Shown here: in pieces, positions 32,062-40,945 of the stretch
Numbering within the stretch: the stretch's first letter is position 1
Layout: each line of letters starts with the position of its first letter
NCBI GenBank assembly: GCA_024867545.1
Contig: JANFNE010000048.1
Span: forward strand, 1-64,000
Length of the DNA: 64,000 nucleotides
Direction: 5' to 3'
Source: Phytopythium helicoides
Lineage: Eukaryota; Oomycota; Peronosporomycetes; Pythiales; Pythiaceae
Notes under the pieces: model-generated
Database searches by the model: none
What the model was told of the DNA's origin: nothing
The model's input: the letters and a program-made list of their open reading frames with translations, nothing else
Made by a program: the position numbers and the translations under genes

Positions 32062-34650
32062 GTCAGAAGGTAGGTACGCCACGCCGGACGCGAATTGTAT
32101 GGCGCCCAGTATGGGAGGACCGGAGCTGCTCACGTGGCTGCGCGAGGCCTCTACGGGCGGGCGAGCGGACGATGTTTAGCGCCCGCCGTCCCGTGGGCGG
32201 CGCGATGATTAGCGCGGCCGTCCCACAATCGCAACGGACGACATGGGTTTCGTTTTGAGGTGGCATGAACGGATGGAGGGGGATTATTTGATGCAGGGGG
32301 ATATACAGATTAAAAATAGTAAATCAGGTATGAGATTGTAGAGAGTAGCATGGAATACAGGTGGTCATCCCATCGAGCACGGTTGATCAGCTCACATGCT
32401 CACAGCCCATAACCCTTTGGCGTGAGCAGGTGTCACTGGTCGAAACTGTTGCGAACAATCTAGGGAAGCGTATTCATTCCTACAGGATGCTGACACGTTC
32501 TTTACGACCAGAGTAATCACCTAGGACTCATAAATCAAAAGCAAATCATGCAAACACAGGTCGAGAACGTGGCTGGCTCCTTGCCACTCGTTATCACAAT
32601 GCGTAGTTCGCCGCTGGCAGCAGGAGGCCCACGGTACGACGTGGGCGTGAACAGCAAAGCACGTCGGATATGCGCCGAACGTTCTCTGTATGCCCGACAT
32701 CACTGCTCGCGTGCAAATCCAGCGTGAGGCGGGAGTGGCTTGCTGCGCAATCGGTGACTATCTGTATCGGCATGCGTGAACGAGTTGCTGTCAACGGCGA
32801 CAGGCAACGATGACAAGCAAAGTGACGTACTGTACATCGTCATTCAGGAAGTGACTGAGTTGATCTGATCACTCATTTCGAACAGATATCTCTGAGCCTT
32901 TCGAGCGATTGTCATGGCTGAGAGATACAGGAGAGGAAGGTGTCGGAGCAGTCGAGTCATCGAGCGGCACTTGGCGACAAAGGCTTTTCCATCTGCGCGG
33001 CGATACGGTCCACACCCACACGTGCCCAGCACGATCCTTGAAGATTCGCACAAGTGATTTCGGTCTGCCAAGAGCTACCTTCGAGCAACTTTCAAGAGAT
33101 AATTGAAGAGAGGAGGACTGCCTCGTTCACTTGCCTCGACGTGCTTTTACGCAATTTACGCCGACACATTTCGAGTTGCTTGGACCATCGGATCAACCCT
33201 CCGTCTCGAAATTTCTCGCCCGGCATCCCACAGCTCCGCATCGACGGCACACTACAGCTGCCAGTCGTGTGGGTGTTGGTGGTGTTTCATTGCAGTAGCT
33301 CGTCACTTGTCATCCGAAGACTTGAAGCTTTCAAGCGGCGACCGGATCTCCGTCAAATGTTCCCTACGACAAAGTTGCTCCTCGTCAGCACAACGACCTT
33401 GAATCTTGTCTTACCCACACGCTCGTTCACGGGGCCATCGTACGGCTGTATCGGCTGCGATCCGCGATTTCGTCGAGGGCAAAGGGTCAACGTCGCGATG
33501 AAGAAAGTATTCAAACAGAACGCAATCCACTGCTTTTACCAGTGTGCTTCCGGACGTTTTTGTTCAAACTGGGGCGGTTATCTACTTCGCCGCGGCCACA
33601 AGCAGCTCGCTCGGGCTCAAGCGAGCCCAGGCGTTGCTGCGAATGCACCAGAAACAGCTCCGGGAATAGCACACGGAAGCTATAGGCACCTTCGGCACCA
33701 AAGTTTCTCTTGAGATTTATTCACGTTCCGAGCTCAGGGAACCGATCATGATTGCGATAGATACCTTACAGATTAGGATACCAGCTCGCCATTGCTCGAT
33801 CCAGCCCAATTGTAGTCGTCGTGGTCTGAATCATGCTGGCAGTCTAGTTCGTGATGGCCGTACTTGCTCGCTTGTAACAAGAACAAGTTCGTCTTCAGAG
33901 CAAAATTCGACGACACAGGAGAACATCAGACTGATATCTTTGGATCTCGTAACTGATCTAATCGAGAAGCAACATTCTCAATCTCCGAAACGGTGGCGAA
34001 GCCAGCCTGCACCGCGTTGGATCCATGCGACCGCAAGAAACCAAATTGGATCCATCGCATCATCTGCACGATTCAGGTGGCAAAGCATGCGTTGACGAAT
34101 AGCTGTCATAAGCAAAGGTCTCGTTCAGGCGATTGAAGACACGATAATCACACCGATCCTAGGGGGAGGCCACACTGGTGGAGTCAACCGCCTCAGCTTT
34201 TTAGCGATGGAAAATGAGCTACTAAACGGCTTTGGTCCAGTTGGCAGCGAGCAGATCGCGTTGAAGCGACGATGGGATACCCTCTCACGACCAGAAACTC
34301 CATGTTATCAACCACGCTGTTCAAGCGCAAATATGCTCAAGCGTAAATATCCTCAGGTGTCGGTCGGTATGCAGTGAGCAGTCTTGCTAATGCGGTGCAA
34401 ACCATCGTCACTATCGGTGGCACGTACTTTTATGAGAGCGGTAACAATGTCACGGGCGAGAAGATTGCAGCCGCGTCCAGGCGAAGACATCATCGACCAA
34501 TATCGGCGGCTACTTGGTGAGGCAATCTGCAATTCGCTGCGTGGCAAAATCGCCACGCATGCGAGTGCTTCAACCCAGGCGGTTGTGCATCACGTCGCAG
34601 ATCGCATTCGTACTTAGCCGCGCCTGTCCCCAGTCCGCCCGGCGTCCCTC
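32062..34650. other. Intergenic, no recognisable gene
   Basis: About 2.6 kb. The longest ORF (plus, 33054-33713, 219 codons) has no recognisable domain, and neighbouring frames look equally protein-like in patches, so it is not called. Unknown short-gene or decayed-transposon content cannot be excluded. Confidence 0.45.
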
Positions 34651-34698
34651 CTTCCTCCATACAAAGTCCAGGTGTTTCCGCCGTCCACCAGCCTCAGC

Positions 34699-37347
34699 AT
34701 GGCGCGCGGTCGCTCCGCCTCGCGCTCGGCGCGGCGCTCGCCCCCGCGCCGCCGCCGCCGCTCGCGCAGCCGCAGCGCGTCGCCGTCCTCGTCGCGCTCT
34801 CGCTCGCGGTCCCAGCGCCGCCGCCCGCGCGCTCGCAGCCGCAGTAGAAGCCGAGAACCGCGCCGAGACGCGCCGCGCGAGCCCAGCGGCCGCCGCGAGC
34901 GGCCCGAGGCGGCCGACGAGGCCTCGCGCGCGCGCGGGAGGAGCCGGGAGCGCCGCGGGAGCAAGCGCTCGCGCTCGCGCAGCCGCTCGAGGCGCCACCG
35001 GTCGCGCTCGTCGTCGTCCGGATCCTCGCGCTCGTCGTCGTCCGGGTCCTCGCGCTCGTCGTCGCGCTCGTCGTCGCGGTCGCCCACGCCCGTGAGGAAG
35101 AAGAGCAGGAAGGAAGACAAGGAGCAGGCGCCGCCCAGGCGGGAGAAGGAGGCTACTCGCACAGAGGGCGAGGGCGAGCGCGGGGGAGACGCCACGCCTC
35201 CGCGGCGAGCCAAGAAGGAGGGGCCTGAAGACGCCACCCCACCGCGTCGCGGGAGGAAGGAGAGGGAGAGCGCGACGCCTCCGCGTCGGGAGAATGAGAG
35301 AGGAGGAGCCACTCCTCCGCGCCGTGAGAGGAGAGAACGAGATGCCACGCCTCCGCGCCGAGAGAAGGACAGGGACGACGCTACCCCGCCACGCCGAGAG
35401 CGCAGGGAGAGAGATGATGCGACACCTCCACGTCGAGAGAGAAGAGAGCGAGATGCCACGCCGCCGCGTCGGGAGCGGCAGGAGAGGGGCGATGCGACGC
35501 CGCCGCGTCGGAGCGTGCGTGAGCCCGAGCGGGTTGATGGCAAGGACGACAAGGTGTCGCCCACGACGACGACGAGAAAGCGCTTTGAGTTCAAGGACGA
35601 CCCGAAGCTAACGGGACGCACGGGCGGCGTGTACATTCCACCATTCAAGCTAGCACAGCTGCGCAAGCAGCAAGAGGCAGCAGGAATTGACAAGAGCTCG
35701 ATGGAGTATCAGCGACAGACGTGGGACGCGCTCCGCAAGAGTCTGAACGGTCTCATCAACAAGGTCAACGTGTCCAATATCAGCAACATCCTGCCTGAAC
35801 TCTTCCAGGAGAACCTCGTGCGCGCTCGAGGTCTTCTTGCACGTGCGATTATGAAGGCCCAGCTCGCTTCTCCAGGTTTCACGCACATCTACGCTGCACT
35901 CGTGGCTGTAATCAACACCAAGATGCCTGAAAACGGCGAACTCGTCGTTAAGCGCGTTGTCCACCGCTTCCGTCGAGCATTCAAGCGTGGTGATAAGGTT
36001 GTCGCTATCGCCCTAGTGCGATTCATTGCGCACCTTGTGAATCAGCAGGTTGTCCACGAGCTGCTTGCGCTGGAAGTGCTGACGCTTCTACTGGCGAACC
36101 CAACAGACGACTCGGTAGAAGTCGCCGTCAATTTTACCAAGGAGTGCGGTCAGATTCTAGCGGAGCTGTGTCCGGAGGGTCTCCGTGCCATTTTCGAGCG
36201 CTTCCGCGGTATTCTGCACGAGGGTGAGATCGACAAGCGCGTGCAGTACACGATTGAGGGCCTCTTTGCTATTCGGAAGGGCGGTTTTGCCGACTACCCA
36301 GCGATCCATGAGCAGCTTGATTTGGTCGAATCTGGTGACCAAATCACGCACGAAACCACGTTAGAAGAAGATATCGACGTCGAAGACAAGCTTGATGTGT
36401 TCCGCGTTGATCCGGACTACGTGAAGAATGAGCAGATGTGGACGGCGATTCGGAAGGAGATCTTGGGTGAATCGGACTCTGACGAAGACGGCTCCAGCGG
36501 CAGTGAGGACGGCTCCGATGACGAAGAGGAGGACGAAGAGGAAAATCAGCCAGCTGTGGTCAACCAGACAACGACGATCCAGGATTACACAGAGCAAGAC
36601 TTGGTGAATCTTCGGCGAACAATCTATTTGACGATCATGTCGAGTATCTCACACGAAGAGTGCGCGCACAAGCTAATGAAGTTGAACATTCGACCTGGAC
36701 AGGAGAAGGAGATCTGCTCGATGCTTATCGAGTGTTGCAGTCAGGAGCGAACGTACTTGCGGTACTATGGTTTACTCGGAGAGCGCTTCTGCTTGATCAA
36801 GCGGGAGTACCAGGATGCCTTCGACGAATGCTTTGCAGAACAGTATTCGATGATCCACCGCCTGGAGACCAACAAGCTGCGCAACGTTGCCAAGTTCTTT
36901 GCGCATTTGCTGTTTACAGACGCGCTGCCATGGACAGTGTTCGAGTACATTCACTTGAACGAAGAGGAGACGACATCATCGAGTCGTATCTTTGTCAAGA
37001 TCTTGTGCCAGGAGTTGTCAGAGCATCTGGGCTTGAAGACGCTAAAAGAGCGATTCTTTGACGACCTCATGCAGCAGACATTCGCGGGTATCTTCCCGAA
37101 GGACAACCCGCGCAACACTCGTTTTGCGATCAACTTTTTCACGTCAATTGGTTTGGGCGGACTCACGACGGACCTGCGCGAGTTCCTGAAGAACGCTCCG
37201 AAGATGATCATGGCGCAGGCAAAGCCCGTTGAAAGCAGCGACAGCGACTCTAGCTCGGACAGTGATAGCAGCAGCTCGGATAGCTCCTCGGACTCGGACT
37301 CTGATTCAGACTCGGACTCGAGCAGCAGCGACAGTGACTCGGACTAG
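34699..37347 (+). CDS. CWC22: Pre-mRNA-splicing factor CWC22
   Basis: 882 residues from MARGRSASRSARRS; an in-frame ATG nine codons upstream is possible. CWC22 is a spliceosome component that in other eukaryotes also loads eIF4A3 of the exon junction complex. Residues about 1-135 form an Arg/Ser domain. Residues about 145-280 hold eight or so ATPPRR repeats. An MIF4G domain follows (about 310-520; EYQRQTWDALRKSLNGLINK, then FTHIYAALVAVINTK and LRAIFERFRGILHEGEI), then an acidic linker of Ser/Asp/Glu, an MA3 domain (about 630-745; LRRTIYLTIMSSISHEECAH), and an acidic Ser/Asp tail. Single exon, nuclear. The next gene starts about 130 bp downstream on the same strand. Confidence 0.95.
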   Translation: MARGRSASRSARRSPPRRRRRSRSRSASPSSSRSRSRSQRRRPRARSRSRSREPRRDAPREPSGRRERPEAADEASRARGRSRERRGSKRSRSRSRSRRHRSRSSSSGSSRSSSSGSSRSSSRSSSRSPTPVRKKSRKEDKEQAPPRREKEATRTEGEGERGGDATPPRRAKKEGPEDATPPRRGRKERESATPPRRENERGGATPPRRERRERDATPPRREKDRDDATPPRRERRERDDATPPRRERRERDATPPRRERQERGDATPPRRSVREPERVDGKDDKVSPTTTTRKRFEFKDDPKLTGRTGGVYIPPFKLAQLRKQQEAAGIDKSSMEYQRQTWDALRKSLNGLINKVNVSNISNILPELFQENLVRARGLLARAIMKAQLASPGFTHIYAALVAVINTKMPENGELVVKRVVHRFRRAFKRGDKVVAIALVRFIAHLVNQQVVHELLALEVLTLLLANPTDDSVEVAVNFTKECGQILAELCPEGLRAIFERFRGILHEGEIDKRVQYTIEGLFAIRKGGFADYPAIHEQLDLVESGDQITHETTLEEDIDVEDKLDVFRVDPDYVKNEQMWTAIRKEILGESDSDEDGSSGSEDGSDDEEEDEEENQPAVVNQTTTIQDYTEQDLVNLRRTIYLTIMSSISHEECAHKLMKLNIRPGQEKEICSMLIECCSQERTYLRYYGLLGERFCLIKREYQDAFDECFAEQYSMIHRLETNKLRNVAKFFAHLLFTDALPWTVFEYIHLNEEETTSSSRIFVKILCQELSEHLGLKTLKERFFDDLMQQTFAGIFPKDNPRNTRFAINFFTSIGLGGLTTDLREFLKNAPKMIMAQAKPVESSDSDSSSDSDSSSSDSSSDSDSDSDSDSSSSDSDSD

Positions 37348-37474
37348 GCGTGCTCGTAGACCTCGATCGAATGTCCCAGCTTCCTTGTGCTGATTTTCAT
37401 GAAAGCAGGAGCAGCATTCAAAGCAACAAATATATAGCGATGCCTCAGTTCCGCGAGCTATTTCTAGGGAACGC

Positions 37475-38457
37475 ATGGCGCCAATCGTGTTTTGTGTTAA
37501 GTTGGCTGTTGCAGAGTTTTGCTGTGTGATGGCGCCAGGCTTCGCGCCTGCACCGCGGTCGATAGTTTGTGCAGGTTGTAATGGCCAATACTTTGCATCA
37601 TCGCTACCCATCCACCAAAAAACGTGCTTTGAGCGCAATGCCTTCGCCCCGATCATCTGCCCAACTTGTCGAGCGTCTATCAGGCAAGTACCGGGTTCTC
37701 GATCTGCTCGCCTTGATTGTTTGGAGCTAGCGTTGCTGACAGGTTTGCAAGCAGGACTGGGATCTACCACGCACACACCAGCACTTGCACAGGACCAAGC
37801 GCCAGCGAGCAGACCTTAGCCACCATTTCACCAGCACCAGCTCCGAGAAACAATCCATCAGAGATCAATGTACCAGAAGCTGACGGCCGAATCCGCTGCA
37901 AGTGCTGCGATCGCGCGTTCGATAAGGTAGGCCTTTGCGAGAATCACAAATGCTGACGAAGAACTGATGGATGGTGGGTGCAGGATCGGATAACTAAGCA
38001 TCAGTCTGTGTGTCTCGGTCGTTCAACCAGCCCTGAAAGACCAGCAAGAAGAAGAACGAGCACCCCTGTGCGACCGACCAGAGTCGAGCGGCCAAAGTCG
38101 AGTGTACCCACAGGTGGAGGAGTACGTTTGTTCGTGTCAAACGCAGGTTTAAGATTGCGGGCTCCATGCGCTCCTCAGACTAGAGTAAGCACCAGACCAT
38201 TCCAAACTAGTAGCCATAGCTTTCGCAGTGACGAGCTGCGTCGGTTCGATGCGGTCACGAGGGACTCGACAAGGCGACTCGAGAGCACAAGCGGCCGAGG
38301 CGGGTTTCCGGGGGCGAGTCAAATGGCAACTACTGAGCGCTGGGATAGCACCTCGAACGCAAGCTCCGCTGGGAATCCGCTTGTGACGAACCGCATGATG
38401 ACGTTGACGCGGCATCACCACTATGCATCGTCCGTGGCAGCGAGCAGCACATACTAG
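37475..38457 (+). CDS. C2HC-type zinc finger protein, two introns
   Basis: Three exons: 37475-37683, 37743-37926 and 37984-38457. Finger 1 is VCAGCNGQYFASSLPIHQKT followed by C (C-x2-C-x12-H-x4-C). A CxxC pair follows in IICPTCRASI. Finger 2 is split by intron 2 and reads CKCCDRAFDKDRITKHQSVC after splicing. This double finger resembles ZC2HC1-type proteins. Intron 1 keeps the frame only if its donor is GC (CAG|GCAAGT) with acceptor CTGACAG; intron 2 (57 bp) is normal GT-AG. The remaining 130 residues are Ser/Thr/Arg-rich and disordered. Translation may instead start at 37529 (MAPGFAPAPRS). Function unknown; many relatives are linked to cilia or signalling proteins. Confidence 0.7.
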
Positions 38458-38514
38458 CCCCATCAGATCGTAGTGCGCATCTCTCAGCTCATATATATTT
38501 GGTGCTTTTCCAAG

Positions 38515-38898
38515 CTACGCCGCTGCACCGCCAAAGTCCAGGCGCCGCTGCTGTATCTTCCGACCGCCCTTGGTCAGCACCTTCAGTCTATTTTTCGCTC
38601 CGCCGCTGACGGCACCTCGCTCGAGTCGCCGGGTAACCGGACTTCGCATCCACGTGCTCGGACTCCCCAACGCTTTGACGATCGCCTTGACACGCACCAA
38701 CTCCTTCGGAAGAGAGCTGTGCGAGACCTCGGGGTTCACTGGGGTCATGACCGATGCTGGGAGGCTGCAGCAGGCTGGAGGCAGCACTCTAGTCTCGTTG
38801 GGATGCGGAATCGCTGCTCGGACTCGCACGAGTCGGCCGTCCTCTCGCATCCACGCCGACGCCCCCGACTGATAGATGACTCCGCTCCGAAGCTTCAT
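38515..38898 (-). CDS. Small basic protein, unknown
   Basis: 127 residues from MKLRSGVIYQSGASAW. The ORF is open further upstream, but an initiator match at 38944-38957 lies inside that part and favours this start. The protein is rich in Arg, Lys, Ser and Pro, and ends KVLTKGGRKIQQRRLDFGG. The RRLDFG sequence resembles an RxL cyclin-docking motif, which is weak evidence. No family is recognised. It is convergent with the zinc-finger gene (57 bp between stops) and divergent from VPS25 with 243 bp between starts. Confidence 0.5.
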   Translation of the reverse strand: MKLRSGVIYQSGASAWMREDGRLVRVRAAIPHPNETRVLPPACCSLPASVMTPVNPEVSHSSLPKELVRVKAIVKALGSPSTWMRSPVTRRLERGAVSGGAKNRLKVLTKGGRKIQQRRLDFGGAAA

Positions 38899-38943
38899 GG
38901 CAAATTGGCAGTCGCTAGCAGAACTCGAAATGGCTCGGAGGAG

Positions 38944-38957
38944 CTGCAAGTGAGCCC
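38944..38957 (-). promoter_or_regulatory. Oomycete initiator for the small basic gene
   Basis: GGGCTCACTTGCAG on the minus strand fits GCTCAYTYY; a second TC-rich match (GCCATTTCGAG) follows about 15 bases on. The leader would be about 50 bases. Confidence 0.5.
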
Positions 38958-39141
38958 GTACAGCTCTCCCGGCCGTTACACGGACCGACCAGCACTCGCC
39001 ACGCGCTCCTGAAGTTGCCGTTCGACTAGCGAGACCAGCCCACAGCGCCCTATACCCTCTATCCCAAGATATACCTTCGAAACCCAGTCTAATCCTCTCC
39101 GCTCCGCCCCTCCGACTCGCGATTTCTCCATTAGCGCCGCC

Positions 39142-39987
39142 ATGTCGGTCGACAAGTTCGCCTACCCGGAGTACTACGACTTCCCGCCCTTCTTCACGTG
39201 CGTCCCAGGGCCCCTGGCGCCCCCACGCCCGGCCCCACATGACCCTTTGCGTGTCCACTGACCGCTGTGCGATTCTCGCGCGCGCCCGCAGCCTGCAGCC
39301 CGTGCGAGCGACCCGAGAGAAGCAGCTCGTGCTCTGGAAGCAGCTCATCCTCGAGTACCACCGCGCGCACGCGCTGCCCGTGCTGGCGCCGCTGGCCTCG
39401 TCGCTGTTCGAGAACGCCAAGATCTCGCGCAACATGGCGCCCGAGGGCCGCATGGCCGTCGTCGACTACATCGTCAAGAGCGGCAACGGCGCCTGGGAGG
39501 ACGACGGCAGGACGCGCGTGCGCATCATGTGGAAGAAGCCCGCCGAGTGGGCCGCCGAGATCTACGACTTTGTGTGTAGCTGACTGTCCTTCTTCTTCTT
39601 CTTCTTGGCAACTGGCGGACGGATGAGTGACGGGGAGCTTGGGTCCTTGACCGCAGGCCAGGGAGCGAGGCATGCTCGGCAGCGTCTTCACCGTCTACGA
39701 GCTGTACGCGGGCGAGGAGACGCTCGGCACGAGTGCGTGCTGCTTTCAAAGCAGCTCTGTTGCTGAAGAGTTGGCACTGACGGTGTCAACTACTTGGCAG
39801 GTATCCACGGCATGGAGCCGTGGCTGCTGCGCGAGGCGCTGGGCGTGCTCGAGTCGGAGGGAAAGGTGAGGAGGCTGGAACGTTCCGGCGAGGACACCTG
39901 TAGCTCATGTAATGGTGGGTGTAGGCGGCGATTATCGCAGGCGAGACGTGCGAAGAGGACGGTGTCAAGTTCCTGGCGACTGAGTAG
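39142..39987 (+). CDS. VPS25: ESCRT-II subunit VPS25
   Basis: Five exons: 39142-39197, 39292-39571, 39657-39732, 39801-39865, 39925-39987; introns of 94, 85, 68 and 59 bp, all GT-AG with matching phases. The joined product is about 179 residues, the usual length for VPS25. Landmarks: YPEYYDFPPFFTLQPV at the N-terminus, QLVLWKQLILEYHRAH (first winged helix), VDYIVKSGNGAW and VRIMWKKPAEWAAEIYDFV, then LGSVFTVYELYAG, HGMEPWLLREALGVLESEGK and DGVKFLATE at the end. VPS25 is the two-copy arm of ESCRT-II, linking it to ESCRT-III on endosomes for multivesicular body sorting. Confidence 0.93.
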
Positions 39988-40187
39988 GCGTAAACGGTAA
40001 TGTAATGGGATGCTGTTGGTGTGAACTTTACTCGTGCGGGAAACGCTTGGTCTGTTGTTCAGGAGGTGCCGGCATCTTTGGATTCCAGGTAATAGCGCCG
40101 AGTTCGTTCGCTCGTTTTCATTTACGGTCGATGCATGCATGGCTCACCCTCAGACTCGTCATAGTGCTCCCTCCCTCGTCCTGCTGG

Positions 40188-40793
40188 TTAGTGGCACTTG
40201 CACGCGCAGGCTTGCTTCTTCCGGTCGCTTGCCTTGCGGTTGATGTGGGCCATCTCGATCGCGGACTGTGCCCACGCGGCTCCGTGCGTCGGCTGCTCTC
40301 CGCACGTTCCCGCCAACCCCGCACACGCACGCGCCTGGTCTTCGCTCGTGCAGGTCATGAGGCCGTAGATCACGGGCGTCTTGGTCATCATCCCCACTTT
40401 CATGGCTGCGCGAGTCACAGCTTCGCCCACAAACTCGTACGAGAGCGAGTTGCCACGCACGACGCAGCCAAGGCAGATAACGACGTCGATCGTCATTGGC
40501 GCCGAGAGGATCAAGCGCTTGATCGCGTACGGCAGCTCGAACGGCAGCGCGACCTGGGCCTCGTGAATGCTGTCGCGGTCCACGCCGTTGAGCACAAGCT
40601 CGCCGCGACAGGCATTCACCAGCGCATTCGCGATTTCTCCGTGCTCGCGCGTCGACACGATTCCGACCTGCAGCCCCGATCCGTCGAGCGAGTGCTCTCC
40701 GCCACTCACGAGCCCCGGGTCGCGGATCAGCACGGGCTTCTGTATCTCCGGTTCTTCGTCGTCCTTGCGCGAGCTCGCCGTCATCCTCGTCAT
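40188..40793 (-). CDS. Lumazine-synthase-like protein, short copy
   Basis: 201 residues from MTRMTASSRKDDEEPEI (a second ATG at 40784 is possible). The fold family is 6,7-dimethyl-8-ribityllumazine synthase (RibH/RIB4): LQVGIVSTREHGEIANALV, then ALPFELPYAIKRL, VVICLGCVVRGNSLSYEFV, TKTPVIYGLMTCTSEDQARA and HGAAWAQSAIEMA. Aligned by eye with the yeast pattern KGSTMHFEYI, the catalytic His is Ser here, and the Arg that binds substrate phosphate (in QALYRAG) is Cys. The N-terminal aromatic position (STR-E) also differs. So activity is doubtful. The protein ends QACACKCH, a stub of the Cys-rich tail found in its divergent neighbour. Probably cytosolic. Confidence 0.8.
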   Translation of the reverse strand: MTRMTASSRKDDEEPEIQKPVLIRDPGLVSGGEHSLDGSGLQVGIVSTREHGEIANALVNACRGELVLNGVDRDSIHEAQVALPFELPYAIKRLILSAPMTIDVVICLGCVVRGNSLSYEFVGEAVTRAAMKVGMMTKTPVIYGLMTCTSEDQARACAGLAGTCGEQPTHGAAWAQSAIEMAHINRKASDRKKQACACKCH

Positions 40794-40945
40794 GCTGCCT
40801 GCTTCTTCGTAAGTGATGATAGTGATAGCTTCCCAATGGGGCAGTTGGGTGGCAACGGCAAGTTGAAGCAGCCACGAGAGAAAATCCCTGTCGCGCTCGA
40901 GGCTTGCCTTCCAGGCTCGTCATTTCCAAACTTTCCCGGGAAGAG
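40794..40945. promoter_or_regulatory. Bidirectional promoter of the lumazine-synthase-like pair
   Basis: The 152 bp between the two start codons must hold both promoters. For the plus gene, TCGTCATTTCCAAACTTTCC at 40917-40936 is a very good oomycete initiator plus flanking element. It lies downstream of an in-frame ATG at 40904, so that ATG cannot be the start in this transcript. For the minus gene, TCATCACTTACG read on the minus strand just upstream is a weaker match. Confidence 0.6.

Noticed and set aside
30985..32133. 382-codon minus-strand ORF rich in Ala, Arg and Pro
   Set aside because: It is a shadow frame of the bZIP gene at 30903-31976; composition is typical of a GC-rich off-frame and it has no domain.
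33054..33713. 219-codon plus-strand ORF
   Set aside because: No recognisable domain, unusual composition, and neighbouring frames look equally protein-like in places; no initiator upstream.
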